A DNA stretch of 55,742 nt from Prolixibacteraceae bacterium (GTDB lineage Bacteria; Bacteroidota; Bacteroidia; Bacteroidales; Prolixibacteraceae). The notes under the pieces are model-generated. The model made no database searches. It saw only the letters and a program-made list of their open reading frames with translations, and had not been told where the DNA came from. Positions 8,488 to 17,766 of the stretch are shown here, piece by piece. Positions within the stretch are counted from its first letter, which is position 1. Each line of letters starts with the position of its first letter. The position numbers and the translations under genes are program-made. The DNA is taken from the NCBI GenBank assembly GCA_023229575.1, contig JALNYZ010000028.1, forward strand, positions 1 to 55,742. The letters run 5' to 3'.

Positions 8488-10149
8488 ATGAAAAGGATAA
8501 AATATATATTGGTTCTCTTCTTATCAGGATTTTTCTTTTTTTCTTGCAACGAAGATCAGTTATTGAAGGAGGTACCTCTTGATTTTTATAGCCCTGAAAA
8601 TTCTTACAACACTCCTCAGGGCATCGATGTTGCCATTATTAAACTGTATAGCGACCTTCGCACATCATTTGTTGTGGATAAGGGTTATTATAGCATACAG
8701 GATTGCCTGCAATTCGGGACGGACTTTGGGCGGGATGCAAGATCTCCAGGTATAGTAGGTTATGTAAATTACACTACGGCTTTAACACCTGTTTCACAAT
8801 ATGCGATCTATTGGTGGAAGGCTATGTATCAAATTATTTCCGAGTCAAACGTTATCATTAGCCGCATCCCTGCTATCAAATACCCTTCTGATGAGGCAAA
8901 AAATGCAGCAATTGCCGAAGCCAGTTTTTTCAGGGGCTATGCATACAGATTGCTGGCGCATTTGTATGGTGGGGTGCCAATTACACTCGAAGAAATAAGT
9001 GTTGCGAAAAGGGATTTTACCAGGGCCACCAGGGCGGACGTTTATAAACAGGCAATAACCGATCTTACATTTGCATCCATAAATTTGCCTGATATAACCC
9101 ATGTAAAAGCCGATGGAAGGGTCAGTAAGGAAGCGGCATTCCATTTTCTGGCTGAAGTGTACCTGGCAACCAAGGAATGGGACAAATCAATTTCTGCTGC
9201 ATCACAGATCATTAATAACCCCAATTTCCAATTAATGACCCAACGTTTTGGATCATTGAAAGATTCGCCGGGTGATGTTTGGTGGGATCTTTTTAGGGTT
9301 GGTAACCAAAACAGGGGTAAAGGGAACAAGGAAGCAATCTGGGTTAGCCAGTACGAAGACAATACTGCCGGTGGTGGGGTTGGAATCAAGAATGAAAGGA
9401 ATTGGGGCCCGTTTTATTGGAGCATAAAAAGTCCGGATAATGTGAATGGCTTTATTGGCCCTACGTCAAAAAATGGCGGCCTTTGTCTAGGTCGTCTAAG
9501 ACCTACCTTTCACGCTGGCGACTCAATCTGGAAAAGCGATTATAATAATGATTTGAGGAACAGTAAATATAATATCTTCAGGGATTATGTTTACGATAAC
9601 CCTAAATCGGCCTATTTCGGGAAAAAAGTAAGTGAGTTTCCACCGATACCTTGGGCTACCAGGGAAAGGGATTTTTACCCCTACCTTGTAAAAGCTACAA
9701 CCCCGGGGCAGCATCCGGCGACTATCATCGATCCGAAAACGGGTGTAATATTCAATACCCCGGATGCGGGTTCTGTATGTACAGACCAGTATTGGGCCCG
9801 CCTGGCAGAGACTTATTTATTTAGGGCAGAGGCGTACTTAGGGAAAGGGGACAAAGTGAATGCGGCCGCGGACATCAATATGGTACGGGTAAGGGTCAAC
9901 GCTACACCGGTTGTGCCTGCTGCGGTAAATATTGATTATATCCTCGATGAAAGATTAAGGGAGCTGGCATTGGAGGAACAGAGACGATTAACATTATCCC
10001 GCCTCGGGAAGTGTTATGAAAGGACGGTAAAATACAATGAATGGGACGGTCCCAATATGAAGCCTTATCATGAGTTGTTTCCAATCCCTTTTAGCGAAAT
10101 TGAACGGAATACAGGTGCAGTACTTGAACAAAATCCAGGTTACAATTAA
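8488..10149 (+). CDS. SusD/RagB-family nutrient-binding lipoprotein
   Basis: This 553-residue surface lipoprotein caps the SusC barrel and binds glycans. The signal peptide ends in a lipobox (FFFFSC, Cys20). The N-terminal TPR-like region includes EASFFRGYAYRLLAHLYGGVPI, a very typical SusD stretch. The C-terminal half contains the conserved ETYLFRAEAYLGKGDKVNAA and DERLRELALEEQRRLTLSRL segments. It is translated from the same transcript as susC and is followed by a hairpin. No third lipoprotein or enzyme follows, which makes this an orphan SusCD pair in the window. Confidence 0.97.
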   Translation: MKRIKYILVLFLSGFFFFSCNEDQLLKEVPLDFYSPENSYNTPQGIDVAIIKLYSDLRTSFVVDKGYYSIQDCLQFGTDFGRDARSPGIVGYVNYTTALTPVSQYAIYWWKAMYQIISESNVIISRIPAIKYPSDEAKNAAIAEASFFRGYAYRLLAHLYGGVPITLEEISVAKRDFTRATRADVYKQAITDLTFASINLPDITHVKADGRVSKEAAFHFLAEVYLATKEWDKSISAASQIINNPNFQLMTQRFGSLKDSPGDVWWDLFRVGNQNRGKGNKEAIWVSQYEDNTAGGGVGIKNERNWGPFYWSIKSPDNVNGFIGPTSKNGGLCLGRLRPTFHAGDSIWKSDYNNDLRNSKYNIFRDYVYDNPKSAYFGKKVSEFPPIPWATRERDFYPYLVKATTPGQHPATIIDPKTGVIFNTPDAGSVCTDQYWARLAETYLFRAEAYLGKGDKVNAAADINMVRVRVNATPVVPAAVNIDYILDERLRELALEEQRRLTLSRLGKCYERTVKYNEWDGPNMKPYHELFPIPFSEIERNTGAVLEQNPGYN

Positions 10150-10172
10150 TCGTTAATCTCATTTAGAATCTG

Positions 10173-10199
10173 CTACCCCGTCCGATTGCGGCGGGGTAG
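10173..10199 (+). terminator. Hairpin after susD
   Basis: The eight-base arms CTACCCCG and CGGGGTAG close an 11-base loop, 24 bases after the susD stop codon. The following T-tract is weak (TTCATTTCT). It may also stop the convergent gene from the right. Confidence 0.7.
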
Positions 10200-10215
10200 T
10201 TCATTTCTATCCATG

Positions 10216-10968
10216 TCACAAATAATAAACAAACCCAACACTTCCGATCAATACCTGTTTATTAACCAATGTGCTTCCGCTATTGAGTTTTTCGACCGAT
10301 GATGATCCGTTCGTCTTGGTCGTTGTAAGCTCTTCGAAACTATTTTGTGATTTTGAATGTTGGTAATCCAATGCCACTTTGAACTGCAATTTGTCGGTTA
10401 CCTTAAACCTAACAGCACTTCCGGCAAGCAAATCAAGGGATAAATGGATGTTGTCGGTGTTGTGCTGAAGGTATTCCCAACTGCCCGAGGAGGGTTTATA
10501 TAACAATTTCTGGTTAGGCAGGTAGGTCACGTTCATTCCTGCCATCGCCTGAAAATCCCATGCAAACCGCTCAAAATTCAGTGAAAAAACAGGCCCGAAT
10601 ACCAAACTGTTCGACATCCATGAATTGACTGTTAGTGTCAGGTTGTCCCTTTCTGCTTCGGTAAATGGCACCAGTTTTTTCATCCGGTCCTCCATCATCG
10701 TTCCCATTCCATTGCGGTCGACCGTATTGTTGTTAAGCATCACCATCCCTTTCAGTCCCCAATGGTTGCTTAAAGGATAGGTAGCATCAAGGTTGAGGGC
10801 GAATCCATTCAAGGCAAATCCGGCGCCGGCGTTCGCCGGATTGGTCGCGGCAAAAGCTCCCGTTGGCAGGCAACCACCCATCGAAATTGAAAAATACCAA
10901 TTGTCTGGTTGCGCAGACAATGGTATAGACAAGAGCATAAATGCACAAACAAACAACAGGTTTCTCAT
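10216..10968 (-). CDS. Outer-membrane beta-barrel protein, unknown function
   Basis: This is a 250-residue protein with a clear signal peptide (MRNLLFVCAFMLLSIPLSA, then QPDNW). The rest alternates polar and hydrophobic residues and ends KQVLIGSVGFVYYL, as in small porin-like barrels of Bacteroidota. The start at 10968 was chosen over a longer in-frame start at 11133 because the signal peptide begins there and the extension would overlap the next gene. It follows a membrane-protein gene on the same strand with a 29-base gap, so the two may be co-transcribed. No specific ligand or family name can be given. Confidence 0.75.
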   Translation of the reverse strand: MRNLLFVCAFMLLSIPLSAQPDNWYFSISMGGCLPTGAFAATNPANAGAGFALNGFALNLDATYPLSNHWGLKGMVMLNNNTVDRNGMGTMMEDRMKKLVPFTEAERDNLTLTVNSWMSNSLVFGPVFSLNFERFAWDFQAMAGMNVTYLPNQKLLYKPSSGSWEYLQHNTDNIHLSLDLLAGSAVRFKVTDKLQFKVALDYQHSKSQNSFEELTTTKTNGSSSVEKLNSGSTLVNKQVLIGSVGFVYYL

Positions 10969-10997
10969 GATGAATGAATTTAAAATCTTGAATTTCT

Positions 10998-11837
10998 TCA
11001 ATATAGCAGAGAGATAAAAGGTTGGACCATCCCCTGTATGATCTTTCCGGTAGCCGGATCCAACTGCGATCCAAAGAGGCTGTGGGGGATTGAGAATATC
11101 CCGAGAGTTACCAATGCGGCAGCTACCACCCAATATCTTGACTCTTTTTCCCAGTTAAAGAGGAAGGCGATGACCCAGGCCGCAAAGGCTATCAAAGTTT
11201 TGTTGTCGGTAAGGTCCCATCCGTATGGAACGCCTGCCCAAAGTTCGTTGAAGGCATATTTTTGAACAATAGGGCCCATGATCAGTCCGCCGACAAAGAT
11301 GGTCGCCAGCGTTATCTTCATCATTTTCACCGAGGGAATTTTAAAAAGGGCGAAAACCCCCGCAACATTGCTGAACAACATGGCAAGAAACATGATCAGA
11401 ATATGCGGAATCAATACAAATTCCGGCACGTGACCTTTGAAACGGATAACTGTTGGCGTTCCGTTGTTCAGCACAACCTGTTCTGCCGCTTTGTTCAGCA
11501 CAATTTTGTATTCGAGTTTGCCGGCCATTCCCTGATGGGGCAATAAGGCAGTTAGCACTCCACCTTCCCTGGTCATCGGCAATTTGGTAAAATCTACCTT
11601 CCGGGGGAATACCCTGTATTCGAGTGTCCCGGCTACTTCCGGATCCTGCACTGTGATGGCAATGGGACAATCCCCCTCCCCGTCAAAAGAACGGAGCAAT
11701 TTAAATTTGTAGGTCTGTCCCGAAATGGTGGCCCTGGTCCGTTGTGGATGTGTAGGGCCTGTCAATCGTTGGTAAAGGGCTGCTGCAATGGTTAGGAGGA
11801 TCGCAAAAATCCAGATAATCGCTTTCTTTGTCTGCAT
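10998..11837 (-). CDS. Conserved membrane protein, unknown function
   Basis: This is a protein of about 279 residues (288 if the ATG at 11864 is used). An N-terminal membrane anchor (KKAIIWIFAILLTIAAALY) is followed by a periplasmic beta-rich domain of about 120 residues, then four or five membrane helices (for example ILIMFLAMLFSNVAGVFAL and ITLATIFVGGLIMGPIV). The start MQTKKAI at 11837 gives a normal N-terminus. It lies upstream of the beta-barrel gene on the same strand and is divergent from the PmoA-family gene. The function is not recognised. Confidence 0.7.
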   Translation of the reverse strand: MQTKKAIIWIFAILLTIAAALYQRLTGPTHPQRTRATISGQTYKFKLLRSFDGEGDCPIAITVQDPEVAGTLEYRVFPRKVDFTKLPMTREGGVLTALLPHQGMAGKLEYKIVLNKAAEQVVLNNGTPTVIRFKGHVPEFVLIPHILIMFLAMLFSNVAGVFALFKIPSVKMMKITLATIFVGGLIMGPIVQKYAFNELWAGVPYGWDLTDNKTLIAFAAWVIAFLFNWEKESRYWVVAAALVTLGIFSIPHSLFGSQLDPATGKIIQGMVQPFISLLY

Positions 11838-12079
11838 GAATGGTCTGTTTATGGTTCGAGTCACATATTGGTCAATTTACGAATGTAATGCAGGAGATGT
11901 TTCCCTTGTTTTTCATTCGCGGCTCTTCGACAAATTACGCAGTGAAATTACAACAATGCACCTGTGAAAAAAACAGGAGGGTGAATATTTTATTTTCTTC
12001 GGAAAAATGGGAAGCTTAGGCAAATGTAACGCCGGGATTTGCTATTTTTACGCATCACTCACTATTTGAATTATCTACC

Positions 12080-13153
12080 ATGGAATTAAAATCTAAATTA
12101 TTATTTGTAACCCTTTTTTTAATGATGGCAGTGGCGCAACCACTATTTCCGAAAGATGGCGCCAAATCGAAAGGGCAGGGGACTGTTACTTTTGCCGACA
12201 AAAGTGATCAAAAGCGCGTGGATGTACTGATGGACGGGAAACCCTTTACCTCCTACATCTGGCCCGACAACGTAATGAAACCCGTTTTATATCCTGTTAT
12301 TACCGCTTCGGGAGCGGAGGTTACCCGCGGTTTTCCGATGAAACCAAGGGAGGGGGAGCGGGTGGACCATCCGCACCATGTTGGAATTTGGTTCAACTAC
12401 GGGGATGTCAATAAATTGGATTTCTGGAACAATTCAGAGGCGATCAAACCAGTGGAGAAAAACGGATACGGTACCATCCGCCACAAATCCATCGAAAAGA
12501 AAGAGGGCGGTAAAGGACACGGGGTCCTCGTGGTAACGGCTACATGGGATACCCCGAACGGGAAAAAGTTGCTGGAAGAAACGACTGAATTGCATTTCAT
12601 CAACCAGGGAAATACCCGCATCATTGACAGGATAACCAAACTAACTGCTGGATCAGAGCCTGTATCTATGGCCGACAACAAAGAGGGGGTTATCGCCATT
12701 CGCGTAGCCCATCAACTTGAACTTCCTCAGAAAGATCAAGTGATCATGACCGATGCGAAGGGAAACCCAACTACCGTGAAAGCCATGAGCACCGAGGGGG
12801 TAACCGGAAGTTACAGGACCAGTGAAGGGATCAAGGACGATGCAGTATGGTCGACCCGCGGGAGGTGGTGTGACCTGAGCGGAACCATTAACAACGAAAA
12901 AATTGCCCTTGTGATTTGCGACCATCCTAAGAATGTGGGCTATCCAACCTACTGGCATGCCAGGGGATATGGCCTGTTTGCGGCCAATCCGCTGGGATGG
13001 AGCGTATTTACGAAGGGGAAAGAGAAATTGGATTACAGCATACCTGCCGGTAAAACGGCAATATTCATGTATAGGATGCTCATTCACAATGGGTCTGATC
13101 TTTCAGACGAGGCCATCAATGCCCTGGCCGATGACTTCGCCAAAAAATATTGA
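12080..13153 (+). CDS. PmoA family protein (DUF6807)
   Basis: This 357-residue exported protein has an N-terminal signal sequence (KLLFVTLFLMMAVAQP). The sequence has the hallmarks of the DUF6807 family, often labelled PmoA family although unrelated in function to methane monooxygenase. These include a conserved HPHHVGIWFNYG motif near residue 100, followed by DFWNN. Such genes are common near sugar-utilisation loci of Bacteroidota and Planctomycetota; an enzymatic or sugar-processing role is suspected but not established. It is followed by a strong terminator, so it is probably transcribed alone. It is divergent from the membrane gene at 11837, with a 242-base gap holding only a possible TATTTTTA -7 variant at about 12043. 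Confidence 0.8.
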   Translation: MELKSKLLFVTLFLMMAVAQPLFPKDGAKSKGQGTVTFADKSDQKRVDVLMDGKPFTSYIWPDNVMKPVLYPVITASGAEVTRGFPMKPREGERVDHPHHVGIWFNYGDVNKLDFWNNSEAIKPVEKNGYGTIRHKSIEKKEGGKGHGVLVVTATWDTPNGKKLLEETTELHFINQGNTRIIDRITKLTAGSEPVSMADNKEGVIAIRVAHQLELPQKDQVIMTDAKGNPTTVKAMSTEGVTGSYRTSEGIKDDAVWSTRGRWCDLSGTINNEKIALVICDHPKNVGYPTYWHARGYGLFAANPLGWSVFTKGKEKLDYSIPAGKTAIFMYRMLIHNGSDLSDEAINALADDFAKKY

Positions 13154-13174
13154 ACCACACCGTGGACCAACGAT

Positions 13175-13205
13175 AAAAAAATCCGGATCGAATCCGGGTT
13201 TTTTT
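13175..13205. terminator. Terminator after the PmoA-family gene
   Basis: A 14-pair stem (A-run plus TCCGGAT, pairing with ATCCGGG plus T-run, one T-G pair) closes a three-base CGA loop, 22 bases after the stop. The symmetric A and T runs would allow termination in both directions. Confidence 0.92.
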
Positions 13206-13249
13206 ATTTTTACCATTCGTAAGCAAACCATCACCTTCTACCAAATTCA

Positions 13250-14482
13250 ATGGCCTTAAACTATATCTGGATCTTCTTTTTTGTGATTGCATTCGTGATT
13301 GCGCTTGTCAAGCTGATCTTTCTTGGCAATGTGGATACCTTTTCTGAAATGGTGAATGCCACTTTCGAGATGTCAAAAACAGGTTTCGAGATCTCGCTGG
13401 GGTTGACGGGTGTTTTGACCTTTTGGTCCGGGATCATGAAGATAGGTGAGATGGGGGGAATTGTCAATATTGTTTCCAAACTGATTGGTCCTTTTTTTAA
13501 CAAGTTATTTCCGGAATTGGGGAGAAACCATCCGGCCTATGGGCCAATGATGCTCAATTTTGCTGCCAACATGATGGGTCTCGACAATGCGGCTACCCCA
13601 ATGGGACTTCAGGCTATGAAGGAGATGCAGGTAAGCAATCCCAACAAGGAGGTTGCTTCCAATGCCCAGATCATGTTTCTGGTGTTGAATGCCTCGGGGT
13701 TGTGTCTGATCCCCATCTCAATCATGGTTTACCGGGCGCAACTGGGCGCCAAAGACCCTTCAGATATTTTCATCCCCATCCTTTTTGCTACTTTTTTCGC
13801 CAATATGACAGGTTTGATTTCCGTATCAGTCGTGCAAAAGATCAAACTGTGGGACAAGACAATACTTGCTTACCTGCTCGGAACGACGGCCCTTGTGGCG
13901 ACATTGATCTTTTCGATCAACAGCATGTCGCAGGAACAGATCTCCATTTTTTCGAAAGTAGCCACCAATGTGATCCTCTTTTCCCTGATCCTGTTTTTCA
14001 TTTTACTGGGCGTTAAAAGTAAGATCAATGTGTATGAGACTTTTATTGATGGCGCTAAGGAGGGCTTTTCCACTGCAGTCCGGATTATCCCGTATCTGGT
14101 CGCCATCCTGGTAGCCATTGGTGTTTTCAGGGCATCAGGGGCCATGGATTTTTTGGTGGCCGGGATTAAATGGATTTTCGATTCGTTGGGAATCAATTCG
14201 GAGTTTGTGGCAGCCCTTCCGACCGGCTTGATGAAACCATTGAGTGGAAGTGGTTCGCGCGGGATGATGATTGATGCCATGAAAATGTATGGGGCCGACT
14301 CTTTTATTGGTAAGCTCTCCTGCACCGTTCAAGGCGTCTCGGATACAACTTTTTTTATTTTGGCGCTCTATTTCGGCTCGGTGGGTATCAAGAAAACCAG
14401 GCATGCGCTGGCATGTGCCCTGCTGGCCGATTTGGTAGGATTAATTGCAGCCATACTGATCGGTTACCTTTTCTTTCATTAA
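13250..14482 (+). CDS. Fused SpmA/SpmB-like nucleoside-recognition (Gate) domain membrane protein
   Basis: This 410-residue inner-membrane protein has about ten helices. Two Gate (nucleoside-recognition) domains are visible, each with the Asn/Pro-rich motif of the family. The first half has MMLNFAANMMGLDNAATPMGLQAM and resembles SpmA. The second half has AALPTGLMKPLSGSGSRGMM and resembles SpmB. In Bacteroidota the two spore-maturation halves are commonly fused, though no spores are formed. A transport role is likely and the substrate is unknown. The YkgJ-like gene begins 11 bases downstream, so the two form one transcript. Confidence 0.87.
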   Translation: MALNYIWIFFFVIAFVIALVKLIFLGNVDTFSEMVNATFEMSKTGFEISLGLTGVLTFWSGIMKIGEMGGIVNIVSKLIGPFFNKLFPELGRNHPAYGPMMLNFAANMMGLDNAATPMGLQAMKEMQVSNPNKEVASNAQIMFLVLNASGLCLIPISIMVYRAQLGAKDPSDIFIPILFATFFANMTGLISVSVVQKIKLWDKTILAYLLGTTALVATLIFSINSMSQEQISIFSKVATNVILFSLILFFILLGVKSKINVYETFIDGAKEGFSTAVRIIPYLVAILVAIGVFRASGAMDFLVAGIKWIFDSLGINSEFVAALPTGLMKPLSGSGSRGMMIDAMKMYGADSFIGKLSCTVQGVSDTTFFILALYFGSVGIKKTRHALACALLADLVGLIAAILIGYLFFH

Positions 14483-14493
14483 TCTGAAATTGG

Positions 14494-15081
14494 ATGAGAC
14501 ATACCTGGATCATAAAAGAGGTAGAAAAGGTGTTTGAAGAGTTGGATGCCCATCTCTCGACAACAGCCGCAATAAGCGGACTAAAATGCCCGGATTTTTG
14601 CGGGATGTGTTGCCGTAAAGCCGATATTGAGGCCTCTCCCTTAGAGTTTATGCCGCTGGCAGCCTGGCTTTATAAAACCGGAAAGGTAGATGATTTCCTG
14701 ACCAGGCTGGATCATCCTAAACATGGCTGGTGTGCATGTTTTGATCCAGATGCTGCTTCCAAAGGCGAGTGGGGATGTCAGTTCTACGAAAAAAGAGGTT
14801 TGATTTGCCGGCTTTTTGGTTTTGGTTTCAGGTTAAACCGCGAAAACCAACCTACCCTGGTTACCTGTAAAATCATGAAATGTTCCCAGTCGGCCGCAGT
14901 CGCCAAGGCTGGTGAAATGGCAATATCCACGCCGGAAGAGATGCCCATCTTCAGCAATTATTTTATGCGCCTGCTTGCGATAGATCCGGATTTGGCGGTA
15001 CCACAAATGCCCATCAATGATGCCATCCGTGTGGCGATTGAGAAGCTGTACTTCTACTATTTGGACAAGGAAGAAATGTGA
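14494..15081 (+). CDS. YkgJ-family cysteine cluster protein
   Basis: This 195-residue cytoplasmic protein has a zinc- or iron-binding cysteine pattern: CPDFCGMCC near residues 30-38, then GCQFYEKRGLICRLFGFGF and VTCKIMKC. This matches the YkgJ/CxxCxxCC family. The molecular role of the family is not settled. It sits 11 bases after the Gate-domain gene and is convergent with the restriction operon; 57 bases separate them. Confidence 0.85.
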   Translation: MRHTWIIKEVEKVFEELDAHLSTTAAISGLKCPDFCGMCCRKADIEASPLEFMPLAAWLYKTGKVDDFLTRLDHPKHGWCACFDPDAASKGEWGCQFYEKRGLICRLFGFGFRLNRENQPTLVTCKIMKCSQSAAVAKAGEMAISTPEEMPIFSNYFMRLLAIDPDLAVPQMPINDAIRVAIEKLYFYYLDKEEM

Positions 15082-15138
15082 AAATTTTTGCTTAAATTTC
15101 TTCCTGTAGGTGGATTATCCCATTACTAGACGCGGGTT

Positions 15139-17754
15139 TTAGATATCCTTAATGATGTTTAAGAAGTCTTCCAATTTGTAGGCTCCATCAACTGCGCGTC
15201 TTTCGTAAACCATGAAGTAACGATAATTATTTCCCGCTTTGCTTTTCCAAAGATCTCCAAGTTTTATTTTTTGTTCTGCATCTAAATGGTCCCCTTTGGT
15301 TTCCAATAAAACGGTCTTACCACTTTTAGTCTGTATAATGAAATCCGGGTAATGATTAATAAAACCATTAATTCTGAAACCTTTACGCTCAATGTTCCTT
15401 GTCCAGAATGCTATATTACGCATGTTGCCAATTTCGTTGATTACACGTTCTTCATAGCCATTCATACTACCTTCACGCTCATACAGCGATTTGGTTATAT
15501 TTTTTGATGTTTCTCCCGGTGAAATGCTTTTGGGTAACATAAATGATGGCTTTATAAAAACCTTATCGGTATCAAGAAAATCTTTAAATTTTTGCTCTGC
15601 AAAAATTTCTGATAACGATTTGATTTTCAGCTTTATTTTATCGGTGTAAGTGTATTCATTGTTGGCAAGATCGCCAAATTGCTCGTCTCCAAAATCCTCT
15701 AAGATCCGCTTAATGTATTTTTCAATTTCTTTATCAGGAATTGGATACATATTCCCGATAATACTCATGATCCTTTTGGCGAAATTTATAACCCGACTCT
15801 CTTTTCTCGATGGATTAAGGATATAGGTCATTACGCTTTGTTTAATCTCACCATCAAGCCGCACAAATGTTGGTGTATGTTCTTTTTTAGTTTCATCCAG
15901 ATCTACTTTGTATAACTCTGATGTAATGCTGTCGAAGGCAATATTAGTGTCTTGTTTGCTTAATGCGAAACCATCTAAAAGATTCTCCTTTTCTAGTGGC
16001 AAATCTTCTTCTTTTTGTCCGAACAGGTCGTTTGCAGGGACTTTCAGATAGAACTGCGGCAGAATTATCTCTCCCGCTTGTTCTCTGAAAATGTCTTTGA
16101 TACTGAATGTTTTCACAAGTTTTTGTAATTCGTTTGGTAGGGCTGTAAGGTTGTTTGCTTCCATTTCAGAAACTGTTTTTTCAAATGCTTCCGTTTGCTG
16201 GATGGCCGTTTGTTCAATTTCAGCAATTGTATTACTTGTCTGCACTATATCTGAAGGACCTGAAATTCTTGATGTATCAATATCCGATGTAATATCTTCG
16301 TTTGTTTCTTCGGTAGATGGAAATATCGTGAGTAATTGCAACGGGTCTAGTTTTCTTGCTTCTTCAAGTATGGAAGGTTCCGTTAATTTGAAGTCTTTGT
16401 CGCTGAACCCTGCTTTGTTTAAGCCTTTTACAATGTTGTCCAATGTCTCAAGAAACTTTGAGGAAGCCGTTAAAACATAACTCAGATTTAGCAATGGGAA
16501 ATTGTGTTTCATTACATAGGGCTGTCGTAAAACCCGGCCTAATATTTGCTCTACATCTATGGCCGAGGACTTGTCGGCCAATGAAGCCAGAATATAGGCA
16601 AAAGGACAGTCCCATCCTTCTTTAAGCGCGTTGATGGTTATGATATAACGCACCTTGCACTCCTTGCTCATTAGGTCTTCGCCTTTTATTTCATTGACGT
16701 AGGCCGTTTTAATTTTTATCTCGTCTGGTGAGATTTTAAGTTCGATGAGTTTTTCTTTTAGTTTCTGAACATTAGATTTTTCTTCTTCTTCGTCCTTGAA
16801 ATTTTTTCCGTTCCTGGGTTGTGCCTGAAACAATACAATAGGTCGAATGTACTTTCCGCCTTTCTTTTCTTCATCTATGGCTTGCAATTCTAACCGCTTT
16901 TGTAACTGCAATGCCGAATTGATTACTTCGGTCTTATCCTGATGGTTGTATACGATGACCGGAAGTTTCACCATGCTCTCCTTTTTCAGTTCCAACGCAT
17001 CGATGAAGCTGATAATGTTGCTATTGTTTCGGGGTGTTGCCGTGAGGTCGAGAATAAAGCAAGGATTGATAATTTTGAGCATATCGACACTCAAATCGCT
17101 TTCTGCATTGTGACTTTCGTCGACTATCACTACCGGATTCAGGTATTCAATTACTGAACCCAACGTTATTTCGGTCTCTTTACCCAATAGGCTTTCAAAC
17201 GATTGGAGATTCCCGTTTTCCTGAAAAACTTTTCTGTCTTCCTTGTTTTTCGACCTTAAGCTATCAAAGCTGAATACCAGAATATTCAATTGTTCTTTGA
17301 TCGAAGTTGCATTAAAACCGCTACCCTGCAATAGTGTAGCCTTATCGAAGATCTCAACTTTATTGCCAAAATGCGAATTTATTTTTTGACGGTAAGGATG
17401 CGAAGGATCTTTAAGGTTTTTAATTGTTTGGTCTAATATTGTAATTGAAGGAACAAGCCAGATAACGGCTTTAGGTCGGTCGTAAGCAAAAGCGTCAAAA
17501 ATTGTCTTGATGGCATTGCAGGCAATAAAAGTTTTTCCGCCTGCCGTAGGCACTTTTATGCAAATATGCGGAACTCGTGGTATGTTGTTCTTGTAGGGTT
17601 CAATGGCTGTTCCAGAGAACGGGAACAATGGTGTTTTCGGATGCCGCGTCCAGAAATTATAGAAAGCCTCTTTCACGTCTTTGGTTTCCTGAATTTGCTC
17701 CAAAAACAGTGAAAGGTCGTTGATAACTTGCTGTTGGTATGGTTTGAGTTCCAT
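15139..17754 (-). CDS. res: Type III restriction enzyme, helicase-nuclease subunit (Res)
   Basis: This 871-residue ATP-dependent restriction subunit translocates on DNA and cuts when paired with Mod. It has an SF2 helicase core with Walker A PTAGGKT (residues 69-75), a DESH box (212-215), LDLTATPR and motif VI within VEQILGRVLRQP. The C-terminal PD-(D/E)xK nuclease is visible as YPDF (P803-D804) followed by LLETKG (E818, K820). It is a little shorter than the usual 900-1000 residues but all catalytic motifs are intact. It is the last gene of a four-gene operon, starting 12 bases after the TOPRIM-like gene instead of directly after mod as in textbook systems. Confidence 0.95.
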   Translation of the reverse strand: MELKPYQQQVINDLSLFLEQIQETKDVKEAFYNFWTRHPKTPLFPFSGTAIEPYKNNIPRVPHICIKVPTAGGKTFIACNAIKTIFDAFAYDRPKAVIWLVPSITILDQTIKNLKDPSHPYRQKINSHFGNKVEIFDKATLLQGSGFNATSIKEQLNILVFSFDSLRSKNKEDRKVFQENGNLQSFESLLGKETEITLGSVIEYLNPVVIVDESHNAESDLSVDMLKIINPCFILDLTATPRNNSNIISFIDALELKKESMVKLPVIVYNHQDKTEVINSALQLQKRLELQAIDEEKKGGKYIRPIVLFQAQPRNGKNFKDEEEEKSNVQKLKEKLIELKISPDEIKIKTAYVNEIKGEDLMSKECKVRYIITINALKEGWDCPFAYILASLADKSSAIDVEQILGRVLRQPYVMKHNFPLLNLSYVLTASSKFLETLDNIVKGLNKAGFSDKDFKLTEPSILEEARKLDPLQLLTIFPSTEETNEDITSDIDTSRISGPSDIVQTSNTIAEIEQTAIQQTEAFEKTVSEMEANNLTALPNELQKLVKTFSIKDIFREQAGEIILPQFYLKVPANDLFGQKEEDLPLEKENLLDGFALSKQDTNIAFDSITSELYKVDLDETKKEHTPTFVRLDGEIKQSVMTYILNPSRKESRVINFAKRIMSIIGNMYPIPDKEIEKYIKRILEDFGDEQFGDLANNEYTYTDKIKLKIKSLSEIFAEQKFKDFLDTDKVFIKPSFMLPKSISPGETSKNITKSLYEREGSMNGYEERVINEIGNMRNIAFWTRNIERKGFRINGFINHYPDFIIQTKSGKTVLLETKGDHLDAEQKIKLGDLWKSKAGNNYRYFMVYERRAVDGAYKLEDFLNIIKDI

Positions 17755-17766
17755 TTTAATACAATG

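Noticed and set aside
12080..13153. Particulate methane monooxygenase subunit, suggested by the label PmoA
   Set aside because: The protein is a soluble, exported DUF6807 member without the membrane helices of true PmoA.
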